Shown: positions 51,311-63,975, numbered from the stretch's first letter. The stretch is DNA of 64,000 bases from Tetracentron sinense (GCA_015143295.1 CM026556.1:20150547-20214546); one strand, 5' to 3'. Numbers and translations: made by a program. Notes: generated by a model from the letters alone, not told the origin.

Positions 51311-54300
51311 GTTCGTTGCTCGTAAATGAATGTTTGGCAAGAGTGTTGATAGACACAGGATCCACTCACTCGTTCGTTTCACCAAGCTTTGCCAAAGGCT
51401 TTACGTCCGAGCCAAGCAAGCTACCTAGGGAGTTGTCCATTTCAACTCCATTGGGAAAATCTATTGAGACAGATAAAGTGTATCCGGATAGTGTTGTACA
51501 AGTCATGCAGCACGAGTTGCCAGTCGACTTGATCCTTCTGGGAATTCAGGATTGGGATTTCGATGTCATCCTAGGTATGGATTGGCTCTCAACTCACCAT
51601 GGACACGTGGCGTGTTTCGAGAAGGTGGTGCATTTTAAACCCGTGGGGTTAAAGCCGTTTCATTTCAGGGGACTTCAGAGAAGAGACATTGCCCGCTTTG
51701 CAACTCTTAGTCTCGAGGGTGTAGAAGTGCGAGACTCCACACCCATTCCAGTGGTATGTGAGTATATGGATGTTTTTCCGGAAACCTTGCCGGGATTGCC
51801 TCCCGATCGTGCAATCGAGTTTGCGATTGAGCTAGCTCCAGGCACAGTTCCGATTTCGAGAGCTCCGTATAGGATGGCCCCTATTGAGCTTAAGGAGTTA
51901 AAAGAGCAGTTAGAAGAATTGCAAGGCCTTGGTTTTATCCGGCCAAGTGTTTCACCTTGGGGAGCTCCGGTTCTCTTCGTGAAGAAGAAGGATGGATCAA
52001 TGCGTATGTGTATTGATTACAGGCAATTGAACAAGGTCACGATCAAGAATCGTTATCCATTGCCTCGGATAGACGACTTGTTTGACCAATTAAAGGGTGC
52101 GCAGTTTTTCTCCAAGATTGACCTTCGATCTGGTTATCATCAGTTGAAGATCAAGAAAGAGGACATTCCGAAGACAGCATTCCGAACTCGATACGGTCAT
52201 TACGAGTTTTTGGTCATGTCTTTTGGACTGACTAACGCACCGGCAGCATTCATGGATTTGATGAATCGGGTGTTCAGATCGTCTCTCGATCAATGTGTGA
52301 TCGTGTTCGTAGATGATATCCTTGTGTATTCACAGTCACAGGAGGATCACACGAGAGATCTCTGTCTGGTGTTGCAGACACTTCGAGAGCATAGTCTGTA
52401 TGCTAAGTTGAGCAAGTGTGAGTTCTGGCTGAACAAGGTGTCTTTTCTTGGACACGTGGTATCTGCTGAAGGTATTTCAGTTGATCCTGCAAAGATTGAA
52501 GCGGTGATGAATTGGGAAAGACCGAAGAGTGTCACCGAGATCCGTAGTTTCCTTGGGTTGGCAGGATATTACAGAAGGTTTGTGGAAGGATTTTCAAGTT
52601 TAGCAGCTCCACTTACCTATCTCACACGGAAGAACACGAGGTTCACTTGGAGTGATAAGTGCGAGGCTAGTTTCTTGGAGTTGAGAAAGAAGCTTACTTC
52701 GGCTCCTGTTCTTACAGTTCCATCTGGGAGCGGTGGTTTCGAAGTCTATAGTGATGCTTCACTAGTGGGACTTGGATGTGTTTTGATGCAGCATAAAAAG
52801 GTGGTCGCCTATGCTTCTCGTCAGCTGAAGGAGCATGAGCAAAACTACCCCACACATGACTTAGAGCTCGCTGCAGTCATCTTTGCACTGAAACTTTGGC
52901 GTCACTACCTCTACGGAGAAGAGTTCGTGGTGTTCACAGACCACAAGAGCTTGAAGTATCTTTTCCTCCAGAAGGAGTTGAATATGAGGCAGCGTCGTTG
53001 GATGGAGTTCATGAAGGACTACGACTGTTCCATCCAGTACCACCCGGGTAAGGCTAACGTGGTAGCCGATGCTCTTAGCAGAAAACCTTACGGAGTTATG
53101 GCTCAATTGAGAGTGCAAGAGTGGAAGTTATTACATGATATGTGTCATTTGGACACTACTCTCAGGCATGTCACCTATGGGCCGATAATGTCCAACGTGG
53201 TGGTTAGGCCACAGATCCTGAGCCAGATCAAGGAGTTACAGAATTCCGATGTTGAGTTGCTTGCTTACCGAGACAAGTCAGTGAGTAACGGCAATCAGGA
53301 GTTCGCTTTAAATGATGATGGTGCTATCACATTTAAAGGCAGGTTGTGTGTCCCCGCCGACACAGTTTTGAGGGATGAAATTTTGAATGAAGCTCACCGA
53401 TCAAAGTACACGGTACATCCGGGAGGTACTAAGATGTACCAGAATCTCAAGAAGCACTACTGGTGGCGAAACATGAAGAGGGAAGTCGCTGAGTACGTCG
53501 CCAGATGTTTGATTTGCCAGCAGGTAAAAGCCAAACATCAAAGGCCGGCAGGTCTTTTGCAGTCCCTTCCTATTCCGGAGTGGAAATGGGAGAACATCTC
53601 GATGGATTTCATTGTGGGTTTGCCGCGAACGGCGAAGGGCTCCGATGCTATTTGGGTGATTGTGGACAGGTTGACTAAGTCTGCACATTTTATTCCGTAC
53701 CGAACTACTTTCAATGCAAATCAGTTGGTAGCCCTATATGTTAAGGAGGTGGTTCGACTGCACGGTGTGCCAGTTTCTATCGTGTCTGATCGAGATCCTC
53801 GGTTTACTTCCAGGTTTTGGAAAACTTTCCAGGATGCTATGGGTTCTCGTTTAGAATTCAGTACCGCCTTCCATCCTCAGACCGATGGACAAACGGAGAG
53901 GGTGAATCAAGTAGTGGAGGATATGCTCCGAGCTTGTATGCTGGATTTTCAGGGTAGTTGGGAGGAACAGTTGCCGTTGGTTGAGTTTGCCTACAACAAT
54001 AGCTATCAGGCGAGCATCCAGATGGCACCTTTTGAAGCTCTGTATGGTCGGAGTTGTCGATCACCGCTATACTGGGATGAAGTTGGTGAGAGGAAAATTC
54101 TTGGTCCTGAGTTGATAGAGCGGACCGCAGAAAGGGTCAAAATTATCCGGGAGCGATTGAAAAGTGCTCAGGATAGGCAGAAGAGCTATGCGGATATACG
54201 CCGCAGAGATTTAGAGTTCCGAGTTGGGGATCGGGTCTTTGTGAAGATTTCGCCGAGTCGGGGAATCATGCGATTCGGGAAGAAGGGAAAGCTCAGTCCT

Positions 54301-54642
54301 AGGTACGTGGGACCATTTGAGATCGTCACAAGGGTTGGTGAGGTTGCTTACAGGGTAGCACTACCGCCTCACATGGCAGCGGTCCATAATGTATTTCACG
54401 TCTCTATGCTTAGAAAATACATTTCGGATCCGTCTCACGTCATCGCTCTTGATCCTGTTGAGATTCGAGAGGATCTTACGTTGGTTGAGCAACCAGTTCA
54501 GATTCTGGATCGTCGAGATCAAGTGTTGCGAACCAAGACTATCCCTTTAGTCCTAGTGAAGTGGCAGCATCATTCCAAGGAAGAGGCTACATGGGAGCGA
54601 GAAGCCGAAGTACGAGAAAAGTACCCCCATTTATTTGTTTAA
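51311..54642 (+). CDS. pol: T2 Pol (second exon of Gag-Pol), intact
   Basis: Joined to 49995-51210 it gives 1515 residues (4548 nt with stop). Protease DTG at residue 420, RT FVDD at 738-741 with [20 protein letters not shown] upstream, RNase H ([27 protein letters not shown]), integrase with the HHCC region ([12 protein letters not shown] .. [11 protein letters not shown]), core [25 protein letters not shown], and a chromodomain-like tail [18 protein letters not shown] before TAA. All catalytic residues are present. Chromodomain tails guide integration to heterochromatin in related elements. There is no independent start; translation depends on splicing. Confidence 0.95.
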
Positions 54643-54689
54643 GGCCATGGCATTCCCTTGTATTTTGCTATAGTTTTACGCATGTATGT

Positions 54690-54733
54690 ATCGTCCAAAT
54701 TTCGGGGACGAAATTTTTGTAAGGGGGGGAGAA
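54690..54733 (+). promoter_or_regulatory. T2 pre-PPT inverted repeat and polypurine tract
   Basis: CGTCCAAATTTCGGGGACG (54692-54710) forms a short inverted repeat; AATTTCGGGGACGAAATT is a common pre-PPT motif in chromoviruses. The polypurine tract AAGGGGGGGAGAA (54721-54733) abuts the LTR. Confidence 0.9.
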
Positions 54734-56597
54734 TGTAGCACCCCGGACTTTTTCATCCTTAATGAATAGCACCTTCATAGCTAATTGGCCGTTTTCATAG
54801 TTTTCGTAGTCTAATTAATAAATAAGGGAGAAATCGGAAATTCCGAAATGTCAGAAATGTTCGTTTTCGAAAGACGGATCCAACGCAAGTTGAATCGTCG
54901 AAATCCGACGAGCGAGTAAAAAGATATGGTCAAAACAGTCCAGACATAACAGAGCACCGATCGCTCGGTCATTACCTGCGATCGATCGGTCCACTACCGA
55001 TCGCTCGATGGCTGTCGCACGGTTAACTTTTTTGTATGGGGAAAAATTCCAGAGAGTGTGTTTTTGACCGATCTCTCGGTCATAACACCGATCGACCGGT
55101 AAGCCACCGATCGCTCGGTCCATACCACCGATCGATCGGTCATACGCAATTTTTCTTCATTAAGGGTGTTTAAGACTTTAAACACAACCCCTTGCCTATA
55201 AATAGGCTGAGTTCGTGCCTTAGGGTTTCAGAAACCCTCTGTGCCCTATCTTAGGAGATTTTGAGAGAGAGAAGAAGGAGAGGAACTACTTGTTGATCAA
55301 GCTTGTGGAAGATCAAGGTTCTTCCACTTCCCTTGGTGATTTCCAACCAAGAACTCACTGTTCTAGCTTGTTCCAGCCATTGGGAGTCAAATCCATTGAT
55401 TTCTCTAAGGTAGATACACTCTACTACAGTCTTGCAATCCTACTAGTTACTAAGTATGATTCTTCTTATCTATGCCCTATCTATGTGTATTGATTTTATG
55501 TATGAAAAAGGTGTGATTATATACTTGGATGAAGGTTACTATTATGATGCACTCTAAGTATTTGATGAAATACCTCTAAGGGATTCTATGTTTAAATACG
55601 ATGATTTCTCTTATTAAGTGCATATGCTCGCATGTCTCGCATGAACCGATGGTTTCCATGGATTTCTCAAAGTACAAATAAAGGTTTTTCACGAAAAGAC
55701 GAATAATGAATGATTCTAAGTAACTCTATGATTTCTCTAAGATCGTTTCACAAGCTCTAAGGATCATACCGTGCTCACAAGGAAACTCTATGATAATGTT
55801 CTAAGATCGTCTCACAAGCTCCACGGATCACAATGAAATGCTCTAAGATCTCTAAGGTTATGCTCTATGGAAATGCTCTACGGTATTGCTCTATGCTCTA
55901 TGTCTCTACGGATCATAATGACTCTAAGTAACTCCATGAACTCACAAGAACTCATAAGGCTATGATTATCGATTGACTCACACGGTTACAGTTTTGGTTT
56001 CGAATATTATCTCACATATGTTTTCACGGTTTCCATGCTTTAAGTATTGTTCGGATTTCATTCTCCATGTCTTGTATGCTCCATGCCTAACCGCTTTATT
56101 GTTCTTAGTTTGTATACACTGAGTATTCCATGCTCAGTCGATATTGTTATGATCGGCAGGTGCTCGGGTTCCATTCGATTTGTGTGGCGACGAACCTTGG
56201 GTCGAGGAAGAGTACCGTGACCCGGAGCCTTCCATGGATCACTATCATGACGATGGTGCTCTAGATAGGAGTCGTGACTTCGATTTCTGTTGATCGACCG
56301 ACTTAGAACTTGTGTCATTTTGTTATGTGAGTGTGGGGTTTGTCCACTCCACTTTTGGGTTTCTCACACATGTATACTTGTTGGTTCTTACTTGAGCCAA
56401 GCTATAGGAGTATTCATTTTGCTTCCGCTATGTTTAGTATTTTATTTTCCGCTGTGCATTGTATTTCGTTTCCGCTATGTATATGCAGGTACTCTGACAG
56501 GTTTCCACGTGTGCCTTATGTATCATACTAGAGGTATGATACGGCGGTCACGAGTCAAAGTATCCTTAACTCCTAGGGGGTATTTTGGGTCGCGACA
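54734..56597 (+). repeat. T2 3' LTR
   Basis: 1864 bp, TGTAGCACCCC ... GGTCGCGACA. The ten differences from the 5' LTR include a two-base change near LTR position 27 and single changes spread along the rest; most are transitions. Confidence 0.98.
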
Positions 56598-56602
56598 TGC
56601 AA

Positions 56603-57300
56603 TCTATCGAAGATTTCTCAAAAATCATCCAAATGATTGCTTCATTGCCATGTTTTGACAATTAAATCAATGACGAAGCATTCAACTTTTTCATGGAGAT
56701 TATCCCTGAATATGTTAGTCATTGCCCTTTGATAGGTTACTCTGGTATTTTTGAGGTCGAATGACGTGACTTTGTAGTAGAACACTCCCTTAGGGGTGTG
56801 GAAGGCTGTCAGTTCTTCATCTCCTGGAGCCATCTTGATTTGGTTGTAGCCAGATTATCCGTCCATGAAGGACAGGGCTTCAAAACTGGTTGTGGCGTCA
56901 ACCATCATTTTCGTGATGGGCAAAGGGAAGTCATCCTTGGGACAAGCTTCATTCAAATCCCGAAAGTCTATGTAAACCTGGATCTGTCCGTTCCTCTTCT
57001 TTACGGGAACAACGTTGGCAAGCCAGGTAGAGTGTTGAACCTCTCTTATGAACCTGGCTTTAAGGAGTTTATCTACGTTAGCTTCAATTTGAGCAACCAG
57101 TTCTGGGTGAGCTCTTCTTTGTGCCTACTTGATTGGCCTGACATCTTCTCGAGTTGTGAGATTATGAATTACAATTTTCGGATCTAAGCAAGGCATCTCA
57201 GTATATTTCTAGGCAAAGACATGATTTGTACTCTTCTAGGAGACAAAGATATTCCTCTTTTTATTTTTCAGAGAGGGAAGTGCTGATGAATGTTAGCCTT
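56603..57300 (-). pseudogene. B RT N-terminal half
   Basis: Reads FRDLNEACPKDDFPLPITKM, SFEALSFMDG then a stop, SGYNQIKMAPGDEELTAFHT, TYQRAMTNIFRDNLHEK, and FVIDLIVK where the active site should be Y-V-D-D, so one catalytic aspartate is lost. Interrupted at 56598 by T2; the RT continues at 47753. Confidence 0.88.
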
Positions 57301-58433
57301 GGGTCTTGTTCTGAGCCAAGGTTAACTTCGAGAAGATCATCAACTATTGCTTGACCTCCTGCTTTAAATTTTGGGGGAGTCGGATGGACTTCTATTTCTT
57401 CTGGTGGTTCTTCTATGATCGTTTCTTCTCCTGAAGACGAGTCTTCATCTACCGTAATAGTATTTATGGTCTACACCAAATCTTCATTTGGTGGAGGATC
57501 AGGATTTCCTAACTCAAATTTTCCTAAGTTGGAGCTAACCTGGTTATAAGTAGCTGAAGTCTTGAGTGCTGGCATAATTTCGTGCTTAGCTTGCTTTTCT
57601 TCTTCAATATTAAATCCATGTTTCTCAAGTATTTTCTTGATTGCTAAATTAAACACAGGCTTCCTTTGGTAAAGGTTCATTCTTCTGTCCCTTCTATTGT
57701 TCTGGGGAGTGGCTTTGCCTGTTTGCCCTGCGAAATGACAAATAATGAGCTTTTCCCATGTTCATATAGATGAAATAATGACACTGGGAATGACTTCTGC
57801 TATCGGTCATTTTTGCCATGCATCGAGATTGACCTTAGCCAGGCCATCAATCATATCTTGATATGCCGCCTCAACCCATGGGGATGCTTGTAGGGACTCC
57901 GCTTCTTCTGGAAGCCATTCCATGGAGACTTCTTCTGACATGGACTCCTCCCTGACCATGACCATATTTACGATCTGGTTGTGATTTCCCCCAAATACAA
58001 AGACTGGGGATTATACCCAATTCCTGGCGTACCTGTATCAACATAGTTACCAGTATCCAGGGGCTTATGTTGCTCCATTTTGAGCAAGTTTTTGTACCGG
58101 TAGGAGGATTCATTTGACTTCCTCTCCTTCTTCGAGATCAAACCCTTGGCCTTTGAGGAATTTGGTAGTTATTTTACCAAAGATAATTTTTTTCCTGTAA
58201 GGAATGGCGACCCTACTCTTTTCATCGGTCCATGAGGAGTTTATCCTATTATATGCACCTAGGGAATTGAAGAGCATCGGCTTTTGTCCTCTTTTCTTGA
58301 CCGGGCAATAAGACTGGAGGTAGTTTCTACCATTGTACAGGCCATCCTCCTCAAATAGACTAGATGATCACCTTTCGGAGCTTGATGAGGGTTAACTTGT
58401 TCAACCTCAGAAATCTGGAAGGGGTTGGCTGGT
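57301..58433 (-). pseudogene. B region between protease and RT
   Basis: Fragmentary frames that match the usual Tat linker: MNLYQRKPVFNLAIKKILEK (57680 down), FELGNPDPPPNEDL, EEPPEEIEVHPTPPKFKAGG, VNLGSEQDPRLTFISTSLSE. Several stops and shifts. An intron, as in Ogre, is possible but I cannot place it. Confidence 0.65.
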
Positions 58434-59081
58434 TTATCCTTCTCCAGGCTTCTGGGAAGATTCGACCAAAGCCAGGGTTAGTTGTCCTTCTTTTCTTTGA
58501 GACTTTGGGGTATATTTCAATATCCTTTTTGGAACTATAGTCTGGGCAGGTGCATGATTGCTTTTTGGGCCACTCTCAACCTTTTCCCCTTTGGGCTTCT
58601 GTTGAATGCTTCTTTGGACACTTTTGACATAGAAATGTGCATCTGTGTAATATGCATTTGCATCATTAAATTGATCATCATCAGCATTGATCCTTGCTTG
58701 TCTATTCCCTTGAGGGTATTTGAAGTATTGATGATAAATGGATGACACAACTAGATGGTTATGCATCAATTGACGCCCCAACAAGGCGTTATACGATGTA
58801 TTAACATCGATTACTAGAAACGTTGTAGTTTTAGTTATATCCTCAAACCTGGTTTTGAGGTTGATCATGCCTATGGGCTTTTGTTCATTTTGGTTGAAGC
58901 CTTGGATGATCAGGTTTCTTTCATGAAGTCGGCTTATTTGTAAGCCAAGATTGGACAACATCCTTTTTGGGAGGATATTGATGGTTGAACCTCCATCAAT
59001 CATTACTTTAGAGATGCTAGTTTCATTCACTAGACTTGTGATAAACAGTGGCCGATTATGTTGGAGTGTCTCAGCTCGCAT
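58434..59081 (-). pseudogene. B protease
   Basis: An open 215-codon stretch. FITSLVNETSISKVMIDGGS with the active-site DGG, INILPKRMLSNLG, then FLVIDVNTSYNALLGRQLMH, the family second motif. The C-terminal part (KSVQRSIQQKPKGEKV) is a basic linker. An aspartic protease would cut the Gag-Pol polyprotein. The stretch itself is intact, but its neighbours are broken. Confidence 0.85.
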
Positions 59082-60472
59082 GTCTTCGTTATCAAAGGTG
59101 ATTATGAAGAGGCAGGAAGTCTCTGTTTCAGGAGGTGCAGCGGCTGACTTGTAACTTCTTCAGAGGACTTTCCAGATTGGAGAGGGCATATATGAGAGAC
59201 CTTCTTAATTCAGGAGACATCTTGAGAGTATCATAGACGCTTAGCAAGGAATGAATTTTCTTTCGATGGGCTAAAATATCATACTTGACCCTCTTATTAT
59301 CGGGAGCTGTTTGGGTTTGGTCCGGTTGAGCTCTAATCTGATTTTTATGTTGAACTGGTACAAATCTCGGTTATAGCTTTTTTCCTGACCAAGGTTGAGT
59401 TGATAAAATTTGGCAACCGTCTGATCCATTGTTTCAGACGACTCTCCTTCCAAAAGTTGGACCATGTTCACGGAACTGAAGTCCAGCTTCCTTTTCTTGC
59501 TTTGAAAGAGTGACCGACTTCTTCTTTCATATTCCCCTGTCAGACTTCTAGGTTGGGCTGCAACTTGTTCAAACGCCAGTGCACTATCAGCTGGCCCTGA
59601 GTTTAAGACTGCTTCTTCTGTTGTAGGATCCTTATTCAAATTGATAGCAGAAGGTGAATCTTGATTCTCGGACTAAGCTGAGGTTTGCACTGATCATCAT
59701 ATTTAACGATGGTTTTAATTTGGGGCCTCAAGTGTACTTAGCCTTTCTTGAGAGAAAATAGATTGCACTTGTTCATCATCTGCCTCTCATTCTCCTCCAG
59801 ATGAAAATCCTTCAGAAAGATCTGAACGTCTTGTAGGTGTCCGTCCTGGTGTGGATGGTCTCCTTTCTACGAGTTCGATATCTTTAGATTGATCTAGCCA
59901 ATCCTGAAATGCCTGATGTCTTTCTGGATTGCAGGCTACCACTTGTCTTGGTAAATTTAACCATGAAGGGTCTTCATTTGGGATCGCATCGATGACATAG
60001 CAAGAGAAGATATTAGATTCATCTCCCAAGTCATTGGCTGGAGGCTATCATAGTCATAGTCGGAGCAGAAGCCCGAAGTGATGAAGTCCATCAAGGTGGT
60101 TACCATTAGTGGCTTTTGTTCCAGAAGAGTATCTTGGATGAGGCTATTTGTTTTGGCTTTTCTTGTCCTTTCCCTTTTCTTCTTCTTCTCAGCTTTGGCT
60201 ATACGCTTCCCTTCTTTTTGCTGAGCTTGAGCCTGCCTTGTAGCTTGAGCTTGCTTTTTAGCATCAGCATTTTGGGTCAATTGCTTCTTCTTCTTGGTTC
60301 ATTTGCTTTTGAAGAGAGTCCAATCTTAATCATCTAATGATTTGTCACAAGAAAGGTTACCACTTGAAGATGCTTCATCTTTTTCAAATGGTTCTGAAGC
60401 CACCACCATATTGGATGTAGCTGCCTGTTGGAGATCCTGACCAATGACAATCTCTTTATTGTCTAGAAGTCT
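59082..60472 (-). pseudogene. B gag-protease linker region
   Basis: Several open pieces on the minus strand: a Lys/Gln-rich charged piece (60280-59957, with KRIAKAEKKKKRERTRKAK), one with DWLDQSKDIELVERRPSTPG (60029-59787), and one with SRSLFQSKKRKLDFSSVNMV (59639-59271). No recognised domain. Probably the decayed linker of the gag-pro polyprotein. Confidence 0.55.
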
Positions 60473-62210
60473 TTAAATGATGTCCTTCAGTACAAAGTAG
60501 TCACCTATTTTGTGACTGATTATACGATGATAAGGACAATATTTGAGATCATCTTTCATCCCGATCCCTTGAGGTCTCCTGCTTTCTGGCAGAGTGATGA
60601 GTTCATTGGCGAGGAGGTCTTCAAATAGATCTTCGACAATGTCTTCAGAGAATGAATATGCTTTATTCATTCTTTCCTCAATGGTGATCTTCTTTGGTGG
60701 GTCGTGTTTATCTTGCCATTGTGACCTTCTGGCTCCACCTTGAGATGGTTTAGTACCAATCTTGATTGGTGCTCTACCATTGTTTGATCGACCGATCGAT
60801 CTACCCGCATTTAGTGTTGGTTGCGCAGTCTTTTTCGCTTCAACTACTGTAACTGTTGAGGATTCAAGGCAATCAATGCCTCTACCTCGCCTTCTTTTTA
60901 CTATGTGGCTCTCCATGTCATGTGCTTTTGTGCATAGATTTTTGAAACCAACAAAGGTTTGGGCTATGAGGACAGTAGACAGATCATGGCTGAAGTTGTT
61001 TAGGCACATCCAGATAAGTTCCAGTGGAGTAAACTTTTGAGGACAAGAGAAGGTCAAAGCTCTTTATCGAGCAATGAAATCTATTACAGACTCGTTGTCT
61101 CTCTATCTAGTCTCAATCAATTCTGGAACACTCACAGTTCTTTGAGTATTGTAGAATTGCTTGTTGAATTCATTCACCATCGTACTCCAATCAGGGATCG
61201 AAGCTTTGGGGAGGTTGACATACCATATGAAAGTAGCACCTTTTAGAGATTACATGAAGAGTTGGAGATAGAGAGCTCCCGTCTTGGACATCAATCCGCA
61301 TCTTGAGAGGAAATGAGATAAATATTACCTCGAATCTCTAATACCATCAAACATTTTGAATGTTGGTTGAACGAAGCCTGACGGGAATAGAACCGCATCC
61401 ATGATAGCTAGATAAGGCTTCACAATCATCCGAACATCCTCTTCTTTTTCTTTGGCCTGCAGCATTTGATTGCGGACAGTCTCTTCAATTACAGCAAGAA
61501 GAGATGGTGAAATTCCTCCTATGAGGGCGGCCTGATTTAGAATGAGACATGTTCTGGGTACCATTGAACGATTTGGAGCTGCAGGGGCTGTGCCTTGATT
61601 ACTGCTATCTCTTTTGTACAGGAAACGAGGCCTAGGTGCCGATACAGATTTGAGAACTAACAATTGAGTAGCCAACTCTTATATTTGAGACATCATAGCC
61701 ATGATCTCATCATCCCTGTACTAGAGTTGAGCCTGTAAGGTCGCTGTCTGATCATTTGATGGTGGGGGTGCCGAAAGTGAAGGGTTATTCCCTTTACCTG
61801 CTTTCTCATCCAAATTTGTCATCATAACCGACACTGGTCCCTACAGCTGGAATAGACTAGGGAATTCTTCTTCCGTGAAGTAAGTGTTAGGCATCCCGTA
61901 TAAAGGGTTAGGCACGTTGAAAATCGTTTGAGGTATTTCTGACACTGCTTCCGGCATTGCCGACTGAACCACTGGTTCGTCAAATTCATAATCCTCGATT
62001 GGAGGAAATCTTCCTAATTCTCTTGGAGAGGTTATTAGGGTTGCTTCTTGCTCTGATCCCTCTTAGTATCCACTAGCATCAGGCTCTGGGACTGATTGAA
62101 CTAGGTCTTAGGTTTTTTCTTTGCCTTTAGCCTGATTCTTGCGGCTTCTCCTCCTTCTTGGAATTGTTTGACCGGGAGCTATTGTTTCAATAGCTCTAGA
62201 AGATTCTACC
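60473..62210 (-). pseudogene. B gag
   Basis: FVQPTFKMFDGIRDSR near 61330, KGATFIWYVNLPKASIPDW and VNEFNKQFYNTQR (with stops) follow, then FSHDLSTVLIAQTFVGFKNL, and near 60530 KYCPYHRIISHKIGDYFVLK, the Tat-type Cys-His motif. Upstream, a Pro/Glu-rich N-terminal part contains FNVPNPLYGMPNTYF. At least six stops or shifts. Confidence 0.85.
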
Positions 62211-62579
62211 TCATCCAAAGCGGCTAAAATGACAGTGGCTGAGTTCTGAGAACGTTGCCTTTCCGAGAGATTTTGCTCGAGCAACGTACTGGTTCCTTAG
62301 AACAATGGTTGTAAACTCTCCTGGATCAGAGTTGTTCCTTGTACCAAACACATTTATAGACACCCTTTCATAATGGGGGTACGATGTTCTGGTCCTTGGT
62401 TCTTCTTGAACATGATGAGTATGAGACAGGCTTTGCTTTCTAGAGCTTCTCGGCTTTGACCGGTAATTGTAAGCCCTCCTCGACGGAGTTGAGGGGTATT
62501 TCTGGTTTCTAAGCTGGAGGATTTCCTTAGGAGTCTTCTTCCTTGGCATTTCAAAGGGAGAAGAACTTATATTCAACAC
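62211..62579 (-). pseudogene. B ORF upstream of gag, basic, unrecognised
   Basis: 122 open codons. Starts MLNISSSPFEMPRKKTPKEI, continues Arg/Ser-rich (YNYRSKPRSSRKQSLSHTHH) and ends with FTTIVLRNQYVARAKSLG. Probably part of the gag N-terminus or a leader ORF; no domain recognised. The antisense strand shows no better frame. Confidence 0.4.
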
Positions 62580-62639
62580 TTTAACCCGAGGGTCATGCGG
62601 TACTCTGGTTCTCCTCTCTAGTTCTGTGTTTGTTCAACC

Positions 62640-63206
62640 CTAAAATGGGCTGACATCTCTGGACGGAGGCCATTGATGTTGATGACGAACGGTTGTCATC
62701 ATTACTGCGAAGGTCATTGGATTAATACCTCTGAATGCATTTAGACCTAGCCTAAACAACAAGTTCCTGTCTGCTAGTGTTGAGTCCAGGTTTGTGTTTG
62801 CATTAACAATCGGGTGACTTTGATCACGACTGTTAATGCTCCTTACGTAGTTTGAAGAAACTTGTAAGTTTGCACCTTTGCTTCTTGATCTGATAACATC
62901 GTTGATGATGTCATCAGGAGTTGAGTTCTGTCCCAGGAGTACTCTGTTCCTGTTGGCCTTCAACTGCCAACTTTTCTTTTTATTGGAAGAGGAATTATCT
63001 ATGGATGGTGTTGAATTTGTCCACATGTCCCTTCTTCTGTTAAGTGGGGCTTGGTTGTGGACTCTTCTGTCCGCGGACTTAGGTCTGCTTCTAGACCTGT
63101 TCGCAGAGTTTCTTGCAACTTTACCCATGGGATAAATTTGAGCTGGACCCTTGGGTCTGACTGGGCTTCGGTCCGTGGACCTTGATTGGTGTCTGTGGAT
63201 GGGCAC
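62640..63206 (-). pseudogene. B leader ORF, 188 codons, basic
   Basis: Starts MPIHRHQSRSTDRSPVRPKG, Arg/Ser/Asn-rich, later TPDDIINDVIRSRSKGANLQ and LFRLGLNAFRGINPMTFAV. It sits between the PBS and gag, where Ogre-type elements have ORF1, but I see no ORF1-like domain. Could be the gag N-terminus or a fortuitous frame. Confidence 0.35.
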
Positions 63207-63951
63207 TGCCCCTTGCCCATGGAGTGGCCTTAGCCATTTCTCCTTCTGTCTGCAAGGTTAACCTATGAACTAGTCTTTTGATCTGGGGATCTGGTCCATG
63301 GATTGGTTCCCTGCAATTTTAATGAAGAAGTTTCTGTAAAATCGTTTAGGCCAATGGCCTTATTCTTTCGCCCTGAGATACTTTGGGCAGCATCTCCCCT
63401 CTATTGATAAACTTTTGAGGGGTGAGTCCCAATAACCAACTTGGATTGGGGATCTCAATAGTTTATCTTAGGATTGACCTATAGGGCTTTTCCTGTTTAG
63501 TCCTTGACTGGCTTATGGTTTGGGCTCGAAACGAGCTTGTTTCATTAGTTGACCCCAAAGGGTTAATAAATTTGGAATCCCTTTCAGGATTTCCGGTGCC
63601 ATAAGTTTGCCTTTTGGGCTGACCTGTCGCGAAGTGGCCGAGCCACTTTGTCTTGTGTGCATCCGGTTAGGTGCACCCTCCTTGGTATCCATGGACAGAT
63701 ATGTCTGCGGGTGGGCACTTCTTTTCTGATGTGCCCACGGGCTGGCTGACATCCTCTGAGATGTCCACAGGCTGGTGACCTACTGTTGGCGAGCAGCCTG
63801 GTGTGAGCAGGCAGCATTATAGGCCCGACGAATGCAGACGGTCTCAATGATCCTGATCAACAACAGTAAGAAAAGAGAGGACAGAATCACTCATCTTTTC
63901 TTTTTTGTTCTTCTTATTTTTATCCTTCTTCAAAGATGAGAGGAGAAGAAA
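63207..63951 (-). repeat. B leader, noncoding
   Basis: No credible gene. Rich in short palindromes such as GGTCCGTGGACC (about 63170-63181) and GGTCCATGGAT near 63292, and in repeated CCATGGACAG / CTGTGGATGGGC words, as in the B 3' LTR. Confidence 0.6.
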
Positions 63952-63969
63952 GTCCCACCTGGCGTGCCA
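63952..63969 (-). promoter_or_regulatory. B primer binding site candidate
   Basis: Minus-strand TGGCACGCCAGGTGGGAC, six bases inside the LTR end. Its position and TGG start fit a PBS; the primer tRNA was not identified. Confidence 0.6.
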
Positions 63970-63975
63970 TTAATT

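Larger units (their letters stand above)
47754..56597 (+). mobile_element. T2: intact Tekay-type chromovirus, 8844 bp
   Basis: Perfect TSD TGCAA at 47749-47753 and 56598-56602, interrupting the B RT. LTRs 47754-49617 and 54734-56597 are each 1864 bp and differ at ten positions by eye count (about 0.5%). PBS, gag, pol and polypurine tract are all intact, and the coding frame is complete once a 100-bp intron is removed. This is the youngest clear insertion and the only element here that could still be autonomous. Confidence 0.98.

Noticed and set aside
62878-63135. Plus-strand frame opposite the B leader ORF
   Set aside because: Leucine-rich antisense shadow of an Arg/Ser-rich minus-strand frame.
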